A stretch of DNA of 64,000 nucleotides from Prochlorococcus sp. AG-363-P19 (GCA_003280055.1 QCGG01000003.1:1-64000); one strand, 5' to 3'. Counted from the first letter of the stretch, positions 8,725-18,130 are shown. A program made the numbers and translations. Notes: generated by a model not told the origin, from the letters alone.

Positions 8725-10326
8725 GTGAGAAGTATTTTGAATACAATTAATAAGTCGATAACAGATGCCAACCAGTTGTTTAGAGTATTATGTAGATGGA
8801 GAGGGATACAGATATATAAGTATTCTAAAAAATTTGATTACAATAGCTTCCTTATATTCGCTTCACTTTTTGAAAGAAATGTATTTTCACTAGACACAAG
8901 TGATCTAGATACGATGTATTTACTTGGTCTGAAAGGTAAGGCTGTAAATTTTGAGTTAAATGCAGTTCTAAACAAGAAGCAGAAAATCGCTTATTCAATA
9001 GGAAGATCTATAGGTAGCAGAGTGCCCTTAAGCGTAGATGTATTTTTTTGCCTCACTTCTAGCATTCTTAGATCAATTTCTAAAATTATTTTAACGTCTT
9101 TTGATATAGCATTAATATGTGGATATTCACTATTCTATCTTAAATTTATACACCATAAAGGTCAAGAAAATTCACCTATAAAAATATTCAGGGTAGATGA
9201 ACTTTATACAATCTATTTCTTGAAAGATAAAAGACACAACTCTTGCCAATATTATTATCCTGACTTTGAATCACGTGAACATAAAAATGCATTTATAACT
9301 GATTTTGATGACAAGTGGAATTTTATATCTCTTGGAATTATTGAAGCTCAGAAGCATAAAGAGATATTGAGCTATTTAAATTTTATCAGCCCCAAATCAC
9401 TCTTAAAAGCATTCTCACAGTTCATTTCCCTCTATAGATATGAGCTTTTCGGCCAAAAGAATAATACTTTTGGTGGCTTAATATCGCTTATAAGGTCACT
9501 TAAAAATGCCAATCGTAAGTTATTAGCATTACTAATATATAACACAGCTTTAAGCATGTACGAGGATTTAAGACCGAATCAAATCTACATTTGGAGTGAA
9601 AATCAAATAAGCAATAAATCTCTTGCTTTGGGGTTAAAGGATTTTCTTTGCAAGAGTGATTATGACAAAATAAATATTTACTCTTATATAGGATATATAT
9701 ACTCAGCAAATTCGTTACCTCAGTACGTACCAAAAAGATATGAATTAAATAGAGGCATTTGGGGTAAAAATCATTTTCTAGTTCAGGATAAAGATTCAAG
9801 AGATGAGCTAAGGTCAGTACTCTTTAATTATCTAGATATTGCCAAAGTTAATTTAGCAAGAAATTCTTTGAGAAGGAACTCAGGCCTAACAAATAATTCC
9901 ATTAATTCATTAAAAAGTTCTGCAAATAGATACGTTACAATAATTGTCGGAATTGATGTTAGAGAACTTTTCATAATAATGGTCAGGTTATTTAGCAATA
10001 TGAGTCCAAGATTCTCTCAGCTGAATACAGATAAATGTTATGTGAGACTACATCCAAATATAAATGAGAAAGAAGCCATCAAAGAATTCGATAGGGCAAA
10101 TAAGAATTTTAGTCTTAGGGTAAAAAGAATTGAATTCATAAACAAAGATCAAGAGACATTAAGTGAATCAATTGCGAAATCAAAATATTGTATTTTTGGA
10201 AATTCAGGTTATCTAAATTCTGCAGTCAAAAGTGGATCAAATGTTATTGCAGTAAGAACATCTTTTCTTTATGGACCACAAATCCAGAAACGGTATCTCG
10301 ATAGAGATAACCTAATAATTGTTTAA
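8725..10326 (+). CDS. Putative GT-B-type polysaccharide glycosyltransferase
   Basis: The frame opens with GTG, directly preceded in frame by a TGA, so this is the first possible start. The 533-aa product shows no clear N-terminal signal. Its C-terminal third has features seen in capsule or sialic-acid glycosyltransferases: a YVRLHPNIN segment (residues ~437-445) and a later FGNSGYLNSAVKSGSNVIAV stretch resembling the donor-binding half of GT-B proteins. The family assignment is weak, but the position between glycan genes supports it. Confidence 0.5.
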   Translation: MRSILNTINKSITDANQLFRVLCRWRGIQIYKYSKKFDYNSFLIFASLFERNVFSLDTSDLDTMYLLGLKGKAVNFELNAVLNKKQKIAYSIGRSIGSRVPLSVDVFFCLTSSILRSISKIILTSFDIALICGYSLFYLKFIHHKGQENSPIKIFRVDELYTIYFLKDKRHNSCQYYYPDFESREHKNAFITDFDDKWNFISLGIIEAQKHKEILSYLNFISPKSLLKAFSQFISLYRYELFGQKNNTFGGLISLIRSLKNANRKLLALLIYNTALSMYEDLRPNQIYIWSENQISNKSLALGLKDFLCKSDYDKINIYSYIGYIYSANSLPQYVPKRYELNRGIWGKNHFLVQDKDSRDELRSVLFNYLDIAKVNLARNSLRRNSGLTNNSINSLKSSANRYVTIIVGIDVRELFIIMVRLFSNMSPRFSQLNTDKCYVRLHPNINEKEAIKEFDRANKNFSLRVKRIEFINKDQETLSESIAKSKYCIFGNSGYLNSAVKSGSNVIAVRTSFLYGPQIQKRYLDRDNLIIV

Positions 10327-10716
10327 TTGTTCATAAAAACTGTATCAGTCAGCATCTCAAGATTCCAAAACCAGTCTTTAAATACACTTATATATGCTTT
10401 GAAGTTGATGATTTACATATTTGCCATTGAGAAATTGAACACTATATCTTAAACCAAAGCCGGCAAAGAGAAAGTAGCTTCAGTGGAAATCTCCTAAGGC
10501 AGAAGCCAGGGTATTGTTAGATAGCTTCTATAAAGAATTAAGTAAAAGGGATCTTTTATTTATCGACTAGCAGAAACAGTAGTATTTTCTATTTAGAAAT
10601 AGTTACAGAACGAATAGATCGGATCTTAACGAATCTAAAAGATCTCTTAAAGCTAAGATCAAACATAGGGAAAGCAATCAAACTCACTCCTTAATAAGCG
10701 AAAAAATAAAAGCAAG
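10327..10716. other. Convergent intergenic region with no recognised gene
   Basis: This 390-bp AT-rich gap sits between two convergent glycosyltransferase-like genes. I find no convincing frame, terminator or repeat. Confidence 0.4.
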
Positions 10717-12255
10717 TTATTTATTAAGAAGATCAACGAATTCATTACGCCAATATCTAGGCCAATTATTGGAGAACCGTGCATATAATCCTACGAAATC
10801 AAGTCTTGCGGATTGAACACTTTTACTGTTCCACCAAGACTCCGGATCATAATAAATTTGCCTCACTTTTTCCGCTGCAGAAATGGGGTTGGAGTGCAAA
10901 ATGCCTACATTCTCTAAACTGGTGATGTATTCCTCCGCTGCAGGGCGAAAATAATTAACCGTAGGATTGTAAAAACATATGGTAGGAATATTTGCAGCTA
11001 AGGATTCAAGCCAACCAGTTGCAACATAATTATAAGTTAAGATCTTATATTGTGAAGTTAATCTAGATTTCTCTGGTATAGATAGATTAGAAGAAGTAAA
11101 TCTTCCTCGGACATTCCAATCGTAATCTCTAGCATAATAGGAAATTTCGAGCTCTAGATCACTAATAATGCCAGCAAAAGTAATTGAATCATTAATCAAA
11201 AGATCAACTTGCTGTCCTATATGATGATAGAAGAACTTATGAACCTGCTTTGGGTAATTCACACACTTCAATAAAATCCCTTTTCTATTATGGACAGGAA
11301 TTGGATTGATTCTTTGGGGAACAGGTAGAGGTCTCGTCTTATCATCCTCTACCCAACCCCAAGTATAAAAGATGTCGCTAACTCTTCGCTCATAATCTTC
11401 TTCAATATAAGAGTGATCAAGCGCATAGCACCCACCATGTTGATGAGTAAGAAGTTTAATAGAAGGATTTCTTGCAGCTAGGAATTTAAATGGAATATGA
11501 TGGTGAATAGAATTAGCAGAATAAAGGAATTTTATAGAATTATTTCGGGAGCTTTTGTATAAATGTTGAAATCCTTCAACCAACTCTACAGGCAAATATG
11601 GCTTAAGGAGTGTTCTGCATGTCGAAGTGACGGTAGAAACATCATGCGCTGCAAGATCAAGCCTCCAGGTCTTGTCAATACTAAGTTTAGAATACCTTAA
11701 GTTAAAGAATAAGATAGGAGAAGCTAGAGGTAGAAGCTTGGACATTTGAAACGCCCCAGATAATAATCTAAATAAAGAATGCAAATTAGTGTCGCGAATA
11801 AAATATGTGTCGTGTATCTGTATTGGCAGTGGCAAGGTGAAAGTGTTGTAGCCTGAAAGACAGTTCATGCTTTCAGGGAAATCAAAAATCTTATCTGTGT
11901 GATCCTCAGAAAAGGTACGTATATGTGAAGCAATAGAATGACTAGCTAAATCTCTTTGAGTTGGTGTGATCAAAAAGCTGGGGTAGAAATCATTATCAAA
12001 AGTCGTATTTAGCTGTTGCAATTGAGCAATCCGAATAAAATGCCAACGCTCATACACAATATGTATAAAATATATCAGCCAATTTCCCAGAAGTAGATCA
12101 TATTGACGAGGCTTCCAGTCAAGAGCATGATAGTAGTTAAGTTCATCTGTCAGTTCATACAAAAGCGTCTTATGGAGATCAGCAGTTTGGTTTAGCGCCT
12201 TTGCAACAGAAGTATTCAACAAAGGCGCCAATGGGCCATTTTCATACAGTCCCAT
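10717..12255 (-). CDS. LIC12162-family putative sugar transferase
   Basis: The N-terminal half carries the pattern of the LIC12162 transferase family known from bacterial surface-polysaccharide loci: NTSVAKALNQ, then LDWKPRQYDLLLGNWLIYF. The central HQHGGCYA segment and the C-terminal ATGWLESLAANIPTICFY, followed by FRPAAEEYITSLENVGILH, form a typical GT-B donor site. The length (512 aa) fits. It probably transfers an activated sugar, perhaps the CMP-sugar acid made by the neighbouring genes; acceptor and donor are not determined. Confidence 0.75.
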   Translation of the reverse strand: MGLYENGPLAPLLNTSVAKALNQTADLHKTLLYELTDELNYYHALDWKPRQYDLLLGNWLIYFIHIVYERWHFIRIAQLQQLNTTFDNDFYPSFLITPTQRDLASHSIASHIRTFSEDHTDKIFDFPESMNCLSGYNTFTLPLPIQIHDTYFIRDTNLHSLFRLLSGAFQMSKLLPLASPILFFNLRYSKLSIDKTWRLDLAAHDVSTVTSTCRTLLKPYLPVELVEGFQHLYKSSRNNSIKFLYSANSIHHHIPFKFLAARNPSIKLLTHQHGGCYALDHSYIEEDYERRVSDIFYTWGWVEDDKTRPLPVPQRINPIPVHNRKGILLKCVNYPKQVHKFFYHHIGQQVDLLINDSITFAGIISDLELEISYYARDYDWNVRGRFTSSNLSIPEKSRLTSQYKILTYNYVATGWLESLAANIPTICFYNPTVNYFRPAAEEYITSLENVGILHSNPISAAEKVRQIYYDPESWWNSKSVQSARLDFVGLYARFSNNWPRYWRNEFVDLLNK

Positions 12256-12336
12256 TAACTAACCTCACAGGTTGAAGGGATAGTAAGAGATTAAAGCAGT
12301 TCTCCTATCGGAAACTCACAATTTCTCAGGAGTAGT

Positions 12337-12456
12337 GAACTTGACTGTGCGCTCATCCAAAGAGGCTCTGTAGATTGACCGGACAATCTCTATCTGAAAC
12401 CTCTCCACTGATCCTCTCCAATCAGCTCACCCGTCTTAAAGTGAACAAACTATTCA
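12337..12456 (+). pseudogene. Degraded fragment of the second phosphoesterase gene
   Basis: GAACTTGACTGTGCGCTCATCC and the following ~100 bases track 54,329-54,450 inside the intact phosphoesterase-like gene, including the segment encoding SETSPLILLDRLTRLNVNR. Stops and indels destroy the frame. It shows that material related to the 52-55 kb cluster once moved to, or was lost from, this place. The rest of the 12,256-12,623 gap holds nothing I recognise. Confidence 0.7.
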
Positions 12457-12623
12457 ACGGTCCAGTCAAGAATTGACTACTCCATCAAGCAGCCATCTCT
12501 TCTTTCCGAGGGTCCCAAGACTATGGGACTATCAAGCCCTGGCATGAAGTCCAGCAACCATCTATGACTTGCAAAACCTCAGGGCAACGAAACCTTGTAT
12601 ACTATGAATAAAAGCAAACTAAA

Positions 12624-13190
12624 ATGGCAAAAGATCGAACTCAGCTAAATATAAATATTGATCCAGAATTACTATTAAAACTAAAGTCTCTTGCCATTAA
12701 AAGTGGAAAAACACTAACACAATTTGTCACTGAGAAACTAAGTAACGATTCACATGTGGATTTTGATGATGTACTTGAAAAGAGACTCTTGAAAATAGAA
12801 AGAACTCTTGGCATAAGCAATAATTCATCCGAAGAAGAAACCAATAGAAAATCAGAATTAAAAGAAATTTTTTCTAATAGCGGGGCACAAGAGTATGGAC
12901 GAGTAGCCAAGTCACTTTTTGAAGCAGAAATCAAAGCAAAAAGAATTTCTACTGAGGATGGATTGAAACAATTAGCTCCTTATCTACAAGCTCATAAGCA
13001 TAGTGATCCCGAACTAGTTTTTCAGATATTATTAGGCACTCATCAACTAACAGGTCTAGAAATGACAATCGCCTATAGGAAGGGGTCCTGTGCCATGAGG
13101 ACTGCTATGAGTGAGTGGTGCAGTGACCCTTTAGAACCCTTAAATGAGGCTTTCCTTTCAGCAGTTTTGACGCATAATCTTGCTAATTAA
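12624..13190 (+). CDS. Ribbon-helix-helix-like protein with C-terminal helical domain
   Basis: Residues 4-42 resemble a ribbon-helix-helix DNA-binding fold: a beta strand (QLNINID), then helices with LLLKLKSLAIKSGKTLTQFVTEKL. The remaining ~145 residues are charged and helical, without a known domain. A TATACT -10-like box lies just upstream (12,598). No toxin partner is adjacent, so it may be a stand-alone regulator rather than an antitoxin. Confidence 0.6.
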   Translation: MAKDRTQLNINIDPELLLKLKSLAIKSGKTLTQFVTEKLSNDSHVDFDDVLEKRLLKIERTLGISNNSSEEETNRKSELKEIFSNSGAQEYGRVAKSLFEAEIKAKRISTEDGLKQLAPYLQAHKHSDPELVFQILLGTHQLTGLEMTIAYRKGSCAMRTAMSEWCSDPLEPLNEAFLSAVLTHNLAN

Positions 13191-13406
13191 TTCATCAATG
13201 TAAGTTGATCTTCATAAGTGAATCCATCTTAGGTATATTACCAAATCGATAGAGAATAGAAACTCAATAAGCCTTAGGCCTAGGACCTACAGTAGCTTTA
13301 TAAAAACTAAACAGAAAAGACAGCAATGAAAGAAGAAAAGCTACGCCTCAATCAAGAAGAAGCAAAAGAAAAGACGAGCTCCACTTTCCTAATGATGAGT
13401 AAGAAG

Positions 13407-13515
13407 TACGACAAAGATGTCTATCACTTGCTAGTGGAGATCTAAGGAGATAGGTAATTCTCGGATGCTGACTACGAAGAGAATCCTTAATATGAAATTA
13501 TTGAGTTAAAAGAAA
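13407..13515 (+). pseudogene. Broken copy of the small acidic protein gene at 33,430
   Basis: Bases 13,407-13,515 align with 33,500-33,600: the segments for YDLLEEIYGD, SDADYE and YYEIVELKE are recognisable, but in-frame stops (TAA after GAGATC, TAG shortly after) interrupt them. An ATG frame of 39 codons at 13,326 runs into the first stop. Confidence 0.7.
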
Positions 13516-13524
13516 GCAAGAGGC

Positions 13525-13896
13525 ATGGCAAGTCAAGAGACCAGTAAAGAGAGAAAACAACGCTTTAAGGCAATGTCTAGTGCTGAAAGAAAAGCATTAA
13601 TAAGAGCAAAATTGAAGGCCGAAGGGTTACAAGAAGGGAGTGGGGTTCCAGGGAAAGACTTATCTTCATATGACCAATATGAGGTCTGGGATCTTATCAA
13701 AGTGACTAGCTGTATCCATGAGGTGCGAACAAAACCAAGGAAAATACAAGCAAATGCTCCTAACAAAAAGAGATCTTTAATTGGTTTAACACTGCTTGCA
13801 ACAGCTCTAGTCGGTGGAATGGTCTTGTATTACCGGCAATATCCATCCCCAGAAACTAGAAAAGAGATATCAGTAGGTGGAATGTTTGCTGATTAA
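13525..13896 (+). CDS. Hypothetical protein with one C-terminal membrane segment (123 aa)
   Basis: The first ~85 residues are basic and hydrophilic, with many Lys/Arg/Glu. A single hydrophobic span (LIGLTLLATALVGGMVLYY, ~residues 87-105) and a short tail follow, suggesting a tail-anchored inner-membrane protein with a cytoplasmic domain. It is preceded by a pseudogene relic. No family recognised. Confidence 0.55.
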   Translation: MASQETSKERKQRFKAMSSAERKALIRAKLKAEGLQEGSGVPGKDLSSYDQYEVWDLIKVTSCIHEVRTKPRKIQANAPNKKRSLIGLTLLATALVGGMVLYYRQYPSPETRKEISVGGMFAD

Positions 13897-13997
13897 ATTA
13901 GGAAGCATTTCCTCTCAGCATCTATACATAGATTAGTTCATATTGTCTTTGCCTAGGTTAAGAAAATGCCTAAGATTTCTATATTGACTAATTCAAA

Positions 13998-14186
13998 ATG
14001 CCATACACATTATTCGCAATCCCTCTCAATATGGGGACCGGCACCTGGATTATAACGATTATTACTGGACTAGGTTTTCTCATCATGTTTAGTATTGCGT
14101 CAGCTGGTGGTGATTACCAAGGTTTAATCAATACAACATTAGAAAATGATGCACTAACCAGAGAAAAGAAAAACAGAAAAAAGTGA
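13998..14186 (+). CDS. Small single-pass membrane protein (62 aa)
   Basis: A hydrophobic span (WIITIITGLGFLIMFSIASA) is followed by a polar tail ending in a Lys/Arg-rich stretch. Such short high-positive-tail proteins are common in Prochlorococcus. Function unknown. Confidence 0.5.
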   Translation: MPYTLFAIPLNMGTGTWIITIITGLGFLIMFSIASAGGDYQGLINTTLENDALTREKKNRKK

Positions 14187-14619
14187 ATGTTATCCAAATA
14201 GGAACGAAAGCCACTAAGGTAATACAAATGTATTTAGGTTCTATCAACTATCAGATGCTCAACTTAAGGCATTTCTTTTGTTAATTTAATCTCAAAAATG
14301 AAATATATTAATACATTGAAAGGCTCTGAAGAATCTCTTTCTTAACAACAAAACCACCGGCTTTATAAATTACTTAAAGTTCTTTGCTCGTCAGACTATA
14401 ACAATGAAGTTTACCTTTCTTATTAGGTTATCTTCGAAAAAAATAATTCCCAGTTATTGCTAGGCTGATGAGTCTTCTCAACGCTAAAAAGCCAGCATGG
14501 AAACCAATTATTTATTCTAGACCATTCTCTTTCAAAGATCTCAATAGTACTATAAATTGCTGAGAGTTCATTGTATAAGCAGATCACCATAAAATAGTAC
14601 TCTTAGATTTTATATTCTT
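14187..14619. other. AT-rich gap without recognised gene
   Basis: This gap has multiple stops in all frames and no repeat shared with the rest of the window that I could see. It probably contains decayed sequence downstream of the broken methyltransferase-like gene. Confidence 0.35.
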
Positions 14620-15088
14620 TCAAGAAAAAAGTTCATCAACACTTCCATGATGCGTATCAAAAATATCTGCTCTTATTGCTGTAGATAAATACCTCTTTGC
14701 AGAATCTATGAAAAAGCTATCAAAATCTGTGACTAAAATATCAACATTGCCCCCCAGAACAAGGTTGAGGATATATTCCAGTAAAGAAAGTCCAGGTCCT
14801 AATGATAAAATGAGGCCAATATTTTTCTTCTGAATGAAATCTACAGCCAAACAAATACTGAAAAGTTTATAGTAATTCGCGCTCATGTAATGAGCTTAAC
14901 AATGATTCAGTTGAAGGGAAATTCTTATGATTTTTCTCATAAGTTGTTAAAGAATAATAATTGATGCTATAGATTTCATCCGGATTTAAATACGCGAAAT
15001 TTGACACATGGAATATGGAATATGGAATATGGAATATGGAATATGGAATATGGAATATGGAATATTGTATGAATTTTCCTTTCATCAT
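14620..15088 (-). pseudogene. Methyltransferase-like gene split by a frameshift
   Basis: Two minus-strand frames overlap by 20 bp (15,088-14,867 and 14,886-14,620) and together look like one protein. The first gives an N-terminal part ending SSLHERELL. The second continues with a Rossmann-like ILSLGPGLSLLEYIL and VTDFDSFFIDSAKRYL, typical of a SAM-methyltransferase nucleotide loop and acidic post-I strand. The N-terminal part contains a 7-bp tandem repeat that shifts frame if its copy number changes. The C-terminus seems short for a methyltransferase, so it is probably broken or phase-switched. Confidence 0.5.
15008..15063. repeat. Eight perfect tandem copies of a 7-bp unit (ATGGAAT)
   Basis: Eight exact ATGGAAT units run without interruption, followed by a diverged ninth (ATTGTAT). 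Inside the minus-strand frame this encodes the periodic peptide YSIFHIP. Seven is not a multiple of three, so each gain or loss of a unit changes the reading frame. Confidence 0.95.
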
Positions 15089-15091
15089 TCA

Positions 15092-15369
15092 TTAGTTTGA
15101 ACCTAAAGGAACGATAAGGACTCTTGGGTTTAAACCTGTCCAACCGGCATCGATCAGCCGCTGATTAAGAGTCTCTTTATCAAGGTGCGTTGCACCAGAA
15201 CGCACTATTCGATCTGCATTGATTTTTTCACTCCACTTCTTTTTCTTGCTCCTTCTTTACCCATAACTTCTCGGCAAAGGTTGAGCATCTCCAAAGGGAT
15301 TGGACTGCTATCAAGTTCTAAACCTGCCTCGATAGCTTTATCAATAGAATCAGGTCAAGAAAAATCCAT
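15092..15369 (-). pseudogene. Frameshifted small conserved cyanobacterial protein
   Basis: Reading the minus strand from ATG at 15,369 gives a TGA at codon 5, then DSIDKAIEAGLELDSSPIPL, LNLCREVMGKEG and RKRSGVKKSM, and after a frameshift RIVRSGATHLDKETLNQRL and DAGWTGLNP. This pattern resembles a ~90-aa family common in marine picocyanobacteria as I remember it (unverified). Two disabling changes make it a relic. Confidence 0.65.
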
Positions 15370-15411
15370 TATTCAAAGGGAATCAAAAGAAAGTAAATGC
15401 TTTGGACAAGC

Positions 15412-15450
15412 ATCTATTGAATTAGAAATACGACGAAGATGACGAATGAC
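15412..15450 (+). repeat. Short relic of the acidic peptide gene at 33,319
   Basis: The stretch TTAGAAATACGACGAAGATG and its flanks match the part of 33,368-33,400 that encodes the acidic Tyr-Asp-Glu-Asp stretch, with a stop introduced. It is one of several dispersed relics of the 33.3-33.6 kb small genes. Confidence 0.55.
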
Positions 15451-15587
15451 AAGTTAAAAAGCTTTGACACCAGTCGATCTCAAGGAATCGACAAAACCTT
15501 TTCCAGACAAGACTGGCAAGCTATTATCAGATATCGTGATCCTGCTCTCAAAACAAATAGTAGGCAAAGCCCCATCTACCAATAGGT

Positions 15588-16865
15588 TTGGTTTTCAGTA
15601 AAAGGTTTGCTATCTCTTTTGAGAGAAGACCCTTTTGGTTCACAAAACAATTGATCCGCTTGGATAAAACACAACCTTCTATCCCAACCCAAAAAAAAAT
15701 TCGGGATTTTCGCTTGTCTGGTCTCAAGGGAAAAGCTCTTGGTATAAAAATGATTGATATACCAAGCATGAAGGCAATTACAGAAGTTGTGCCTAAGCAC
15801 TGTTTTGCACGTCAGACGTCAACTTCATTGGCCTACCTTTTTCAATCAGTTGCAATCCAGGCAGTAATTGTCGCGATAGGACTAGCTATTCCTTTCACTC
15901 AAGCAATGATTCCTGTTTGGATTCTCTATGCCTTTATTTCAGGGACTACCGCAATGGGCTTCTGGGTTATCGCACACGAATGTGGGCATGGAGCCTTCTC
16001 GGATAATCGATCTTTGCAAACATTTATTGGTTATCTGCTGCACTCGTTCTTACTCGTTCCATATTTTTCTTGGCAACGGTCACATTCCATTCATCATCGT
16101 TTTACCAATCACATAACTGATGGCGAGACTCACGTGCCATTAGTTGTCGGTGGCAATGGAATTAACGAAAAAGTTGGAGGAGAGAACGAATTAGCTCTCG
16201 CAACTTCTCTAGGTAAAACTAGATACGGGCTAATTCAACTCCTATTACACCTTGGCTTTGGTTGGCCTGCATATTTATTGACTGGCAGCACAGGGGGGCC
16301 TAAATACGGGACTACAAACCACTTTTGGCCAAGGGAACCCTTCTCTAAAAAACTTTGGTCTTCAAATTGGACAAAGAAGGTTTGGATCTCAGATCTTGGG
16401 ATAGCTGTTGTATTAGTAGGCCTTTTTATGGCAGGGCTTAAGTATGGAATAACTCCTTTAATCGCAATGTATGTAGGTCCGTTAATAGTAGTCAATTGCT
16501 GGCTAGTTCTATACACCTGGCTTCATCATACGGATACAGATGTTCCCCACCTAGCCAACTCAGACTTCTCTTTTATGAGAGGCGCCTTCCTTTCAATTGA
16601 TCGACCTTATGGAAAAATTCTTAATTTCCTACATCATCAGATTGGCTCCAGTCACGTAATTCACCACATTTTCCCAACAATTCCTCATTACCATGCGAGA
16701 GAGGCAACAAATGCAATTAAGAAAGCTTTCCCTAAGGCCTATCTTTTCAACCCAGTTCCAATCCATAAGGCTCTCTGGAATATTGCCTGTAATTGCATTG
16801 CTGTTGAGTCAGATCAAAATAATGGTCAATACATATGGCAAAGCTCTTACACAAATCAGGAGTAA
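15588..16865 (+). CDS. desA: Acyl-lipid delta-12-type fatty acid desaturase
   Basis: Three histidine clusters define a membrane fatty acid desaturase: HECGH near residue 129, HSIHH near 166, and HVIHHIFPTIPHYH near 356, with hydrophobic segments between them. Order and spacing match cyanobacterial DesA, which adds the second double bond to membrane lipid acyl chains using ferredoxin. The longest frame starts at TTG 15,588, but ATG 15,750 better fits the usual DesA N-terminus (PKHCF soon after). The extra 54 codons may be upstream relic sequence read in frame. The terminator at 17,495 is too far to assign. Confidence 0.85.
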   Translation: MVFSKRFAISFERRPFWFTKQLIRLDKTQPSIPTQKKIRDFRLSGLKGKALGIKMIDIPSMKAITEVVPKHCFARQTSTSLAYLFQSVAIQAVIVAIGLAIPFTQAMIPVWILYAFISGTTAMGFWVIAHECGHGAFSDNRSLQTFIGYLLHSFLLVPYFSWQRSHSIHHRFTNHITDGETHVPLVVGGNGINEKVGGENELALATSLGKTRYGLIQLLLHLGFGWPAYLLTGSTGGPKYGTTNHFWPREPFSKKLWSSNWTKKVWISDLGIAVVLVGLFMAGLKYGITPLIAMYVGPLIVVNCWLVLYTWLHHTDTDVPHLANSDFSFMRGAFLSIDRPYGKILNFLHHQIGSSHVIHHIFPTIPHYHAREATNAIKKAFPKAYLFNPVPIHKALWNIACNCIAVESDQNNGQYIWQSSYTNQE

Positions 16866-16896
16866 ATTCATATTATGAAGCCTGGCGCAAGCAAAT

Positions 16897-16993
16897 ATGA
16901 CTGAATTAACTACTGGCCAATAACAACTCCCCTTGATTTGATATTAAGCAATCTCAGCGAATTAGAAATTTTTATCCGAAATTTATCCAAACT
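16897..16993 (+). repeat. EVE-start repeat, copy A (leftmost)
   Basis: ATGACTGAATTAACTACTGG is a decayed copy of the first codons of the EVE gene at 61,117 (one base missing in GAAATTAAC). Then come GATCTCAGCGAA-type sequence and the paired octamers ATCCGAAA/ATCCAAAC 11 bp apart. It marks the left limit of the repeat array. Confidence 0.8.
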
Positions 16994-17070
16994 TGCATTA
17001 CTAAGTACCAAGAGCTAGTAGATCCTTAGGGAAGAAAACAGCTAGCTTCTTAGTGAATGAGCTTTAAAGA

Positions 17071-17265
17071 ATGACTAGTATTGCAGGATTCTTTTTTTTA
17101 TTATTCAAGCCCATGTTGTTCTTGACCCTTAAAAAGCTTTTCAAGAAACAAATGAAGGCTTGGATCATTTCTGCCTTGGAGTGGTTAGCCCTTCAAACCG
17201 ACAACGATATTGATGACGCAGTAGTAAGAAGGGTTAAAGCAGCAATGAAGTTAGGGATCGCATGA
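17071..17265 (+). CDS. Small protein with an N-terminal hydrophobic segment (64 aa)
   Basis: A hydrophobic start (IAGFFFLLFKPMLFLTL) is followed by a basic, helical C-terminal part ending DDAVVRRVKAAMKLG. It begins with ATG just after repeat copy A. No family recognised; its length and position are typical of picocyanobacterial island proteins. Confidence 0.5.
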   Translation: MTSIAGFFFLLFKPMLFLTLKKLFKKQMKAWIISALEWLALQTDNDIDDAVVRRVKAAMKLGIA

Positions 17266-17337
17266 AAATCCGATTCCCCTGTTTATGCAAACATGCCAGA
17301 ATACAGATAAGCAGAGATTCCCTAGCTCGAAAGCCTA

Positions 17338-17447
17338 TCCAAACTCTCTTCAAACTTCCATTTTCGTTGTGACTCAATAGCAAAAGAGAAGACTAAGGAC
17401 AAGGATTAGAAGTAATCTCTAAATCCTGTTCGAACTTTGAACCTTTT
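17338..17447 (+). repeat. Core-less relic of the EVE-start repeat
   Basis: Right-arm sequence (ATCCAAAC...CTTCAAAC 11 bp apart, then CCATTTTCG) is followed after only ~45 bp by left-end type II sequence (GATTAGAAG...AAATCCTGTTCGAAC). The EVE-start core that normally lies between them is deleted. Confidence 0.6.
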
Positions 17448-17494
17448 TAAAACCTTGAAAACTGAATAACTAGTCATCCCCCTGCAAAAGAAGA

Positions 17495-17525
17495 AAAGCC
17501 CCGTGCAAAAAAGAGGCTCTTTTTA
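17495..17525 (+). terminator. Weak terminator-like stem with T-run
   Basis: AAAAGCC pairs with GGCTCTTTT across an A-rich loop, followed by TTTTT. The stem is short, so confidence is modest. Confidence 0.35.
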
Positions 17526-17707
17526 TTAAGACCGTTTGATCCCCATCACCCGGCCATTAAGATGACACTAGTCACTGTCAAGGGATTTGTCATCGGTAGA
17601 AACACACTATTTATAGTGTGACTTATACAAATTATAAGTAAAAGCACTACTAGTGGGGGGTTGATTTTGAGTCGAATCTCCCTTAGAAATAAGATCCCCA
17701 TCACCCA

Positions 17708-17737
17708 GGTCCGGAGCGTTTCGCAAGGGCCTTTTTT
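17708..17737 (+). terminator. Rho-independent terminator-like element
   Basis: GGTCC pairs with GGGCC (one G-U) around a GC-rich loop and is followed directly by six T's. A copy of the flanking GATCCCCATCACCC motif occurs at 17,530, suggesting local duplication. Confidence 0.45.
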
Positions 17738-17742
17738 ATTGC

Positions 17743-17952
17743 CTAGGCCTCAACACCATCAAAGCAATGAAAGTGAGCCCTATCAGGCTCAAAACCATAT
17801 AAATCCTCTCTCCGCAGGACGTCTAAAACATTTTCAGTTCTGGAGATAATCGATCTATTTTGAGAGCTGTCTTTGTTTAGACAGCTAATACGCGAATTTG
17901 AAGGCATTTCAAGAAGTGCACAAACAGCCAATAACTCATCTGTACCTACCAT
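17743..17952 (-). CDS. Possible small hypothetical protein (69 aa)
   Basis: The minus-strand frame has a natural-looking, charge-balanced composition (NVLDVLRREDLYGFEPDR, then HFHCFDG). No domain, no good ribosome binding site and no partner gene are seen. It may be a genuine gene or a relic; function unknown. Confidence 0.3.
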   Translation of the reverse strand: MVGTDELLAVCALLEMPSNSRISCLNKDSSQNRSIISRTENVLDVLRREDLYGFEPDRAHFHCFDGVEA

Positions 17953-18019
17953 GAGTTTTCAGGTAGCTCTAAAACTCGAATCGTCATAGCTATATCAAAT
18001 TGATTTTCGAACTGTTTAT

Positions 18020-18115
18020 CTGATCGACAAGTATCAGAAGGAGATGGAAGAACTAAAAGGCGAGAATGTGAAACTTAAGCGTCAGTTAGTCCTTCGCTCT
18101 AAACTGAAAAAGTAA
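18020..18115 (+). pseudogene. 3'-terminal fragment of the coiled-coil gene at 36,795
   Basis: These ~96 bases are nearly identical to 36,909-37,004, the last 32 codons of the small coiled-coil gene (KEMEELKGENVKLKRQL), including the stop codon. There is no start, so it is a transferred tail. Confidence 0.85.
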
Positions 18116-18130
18116 TGCGGGTTTTTATAA

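Noticed and set aside
17861-17882. AGCTGTCT-loop-AGACAGCT perfect hairpin as a terminator.
   Set aside because: No T-run on either strand and no gene ends next to it.
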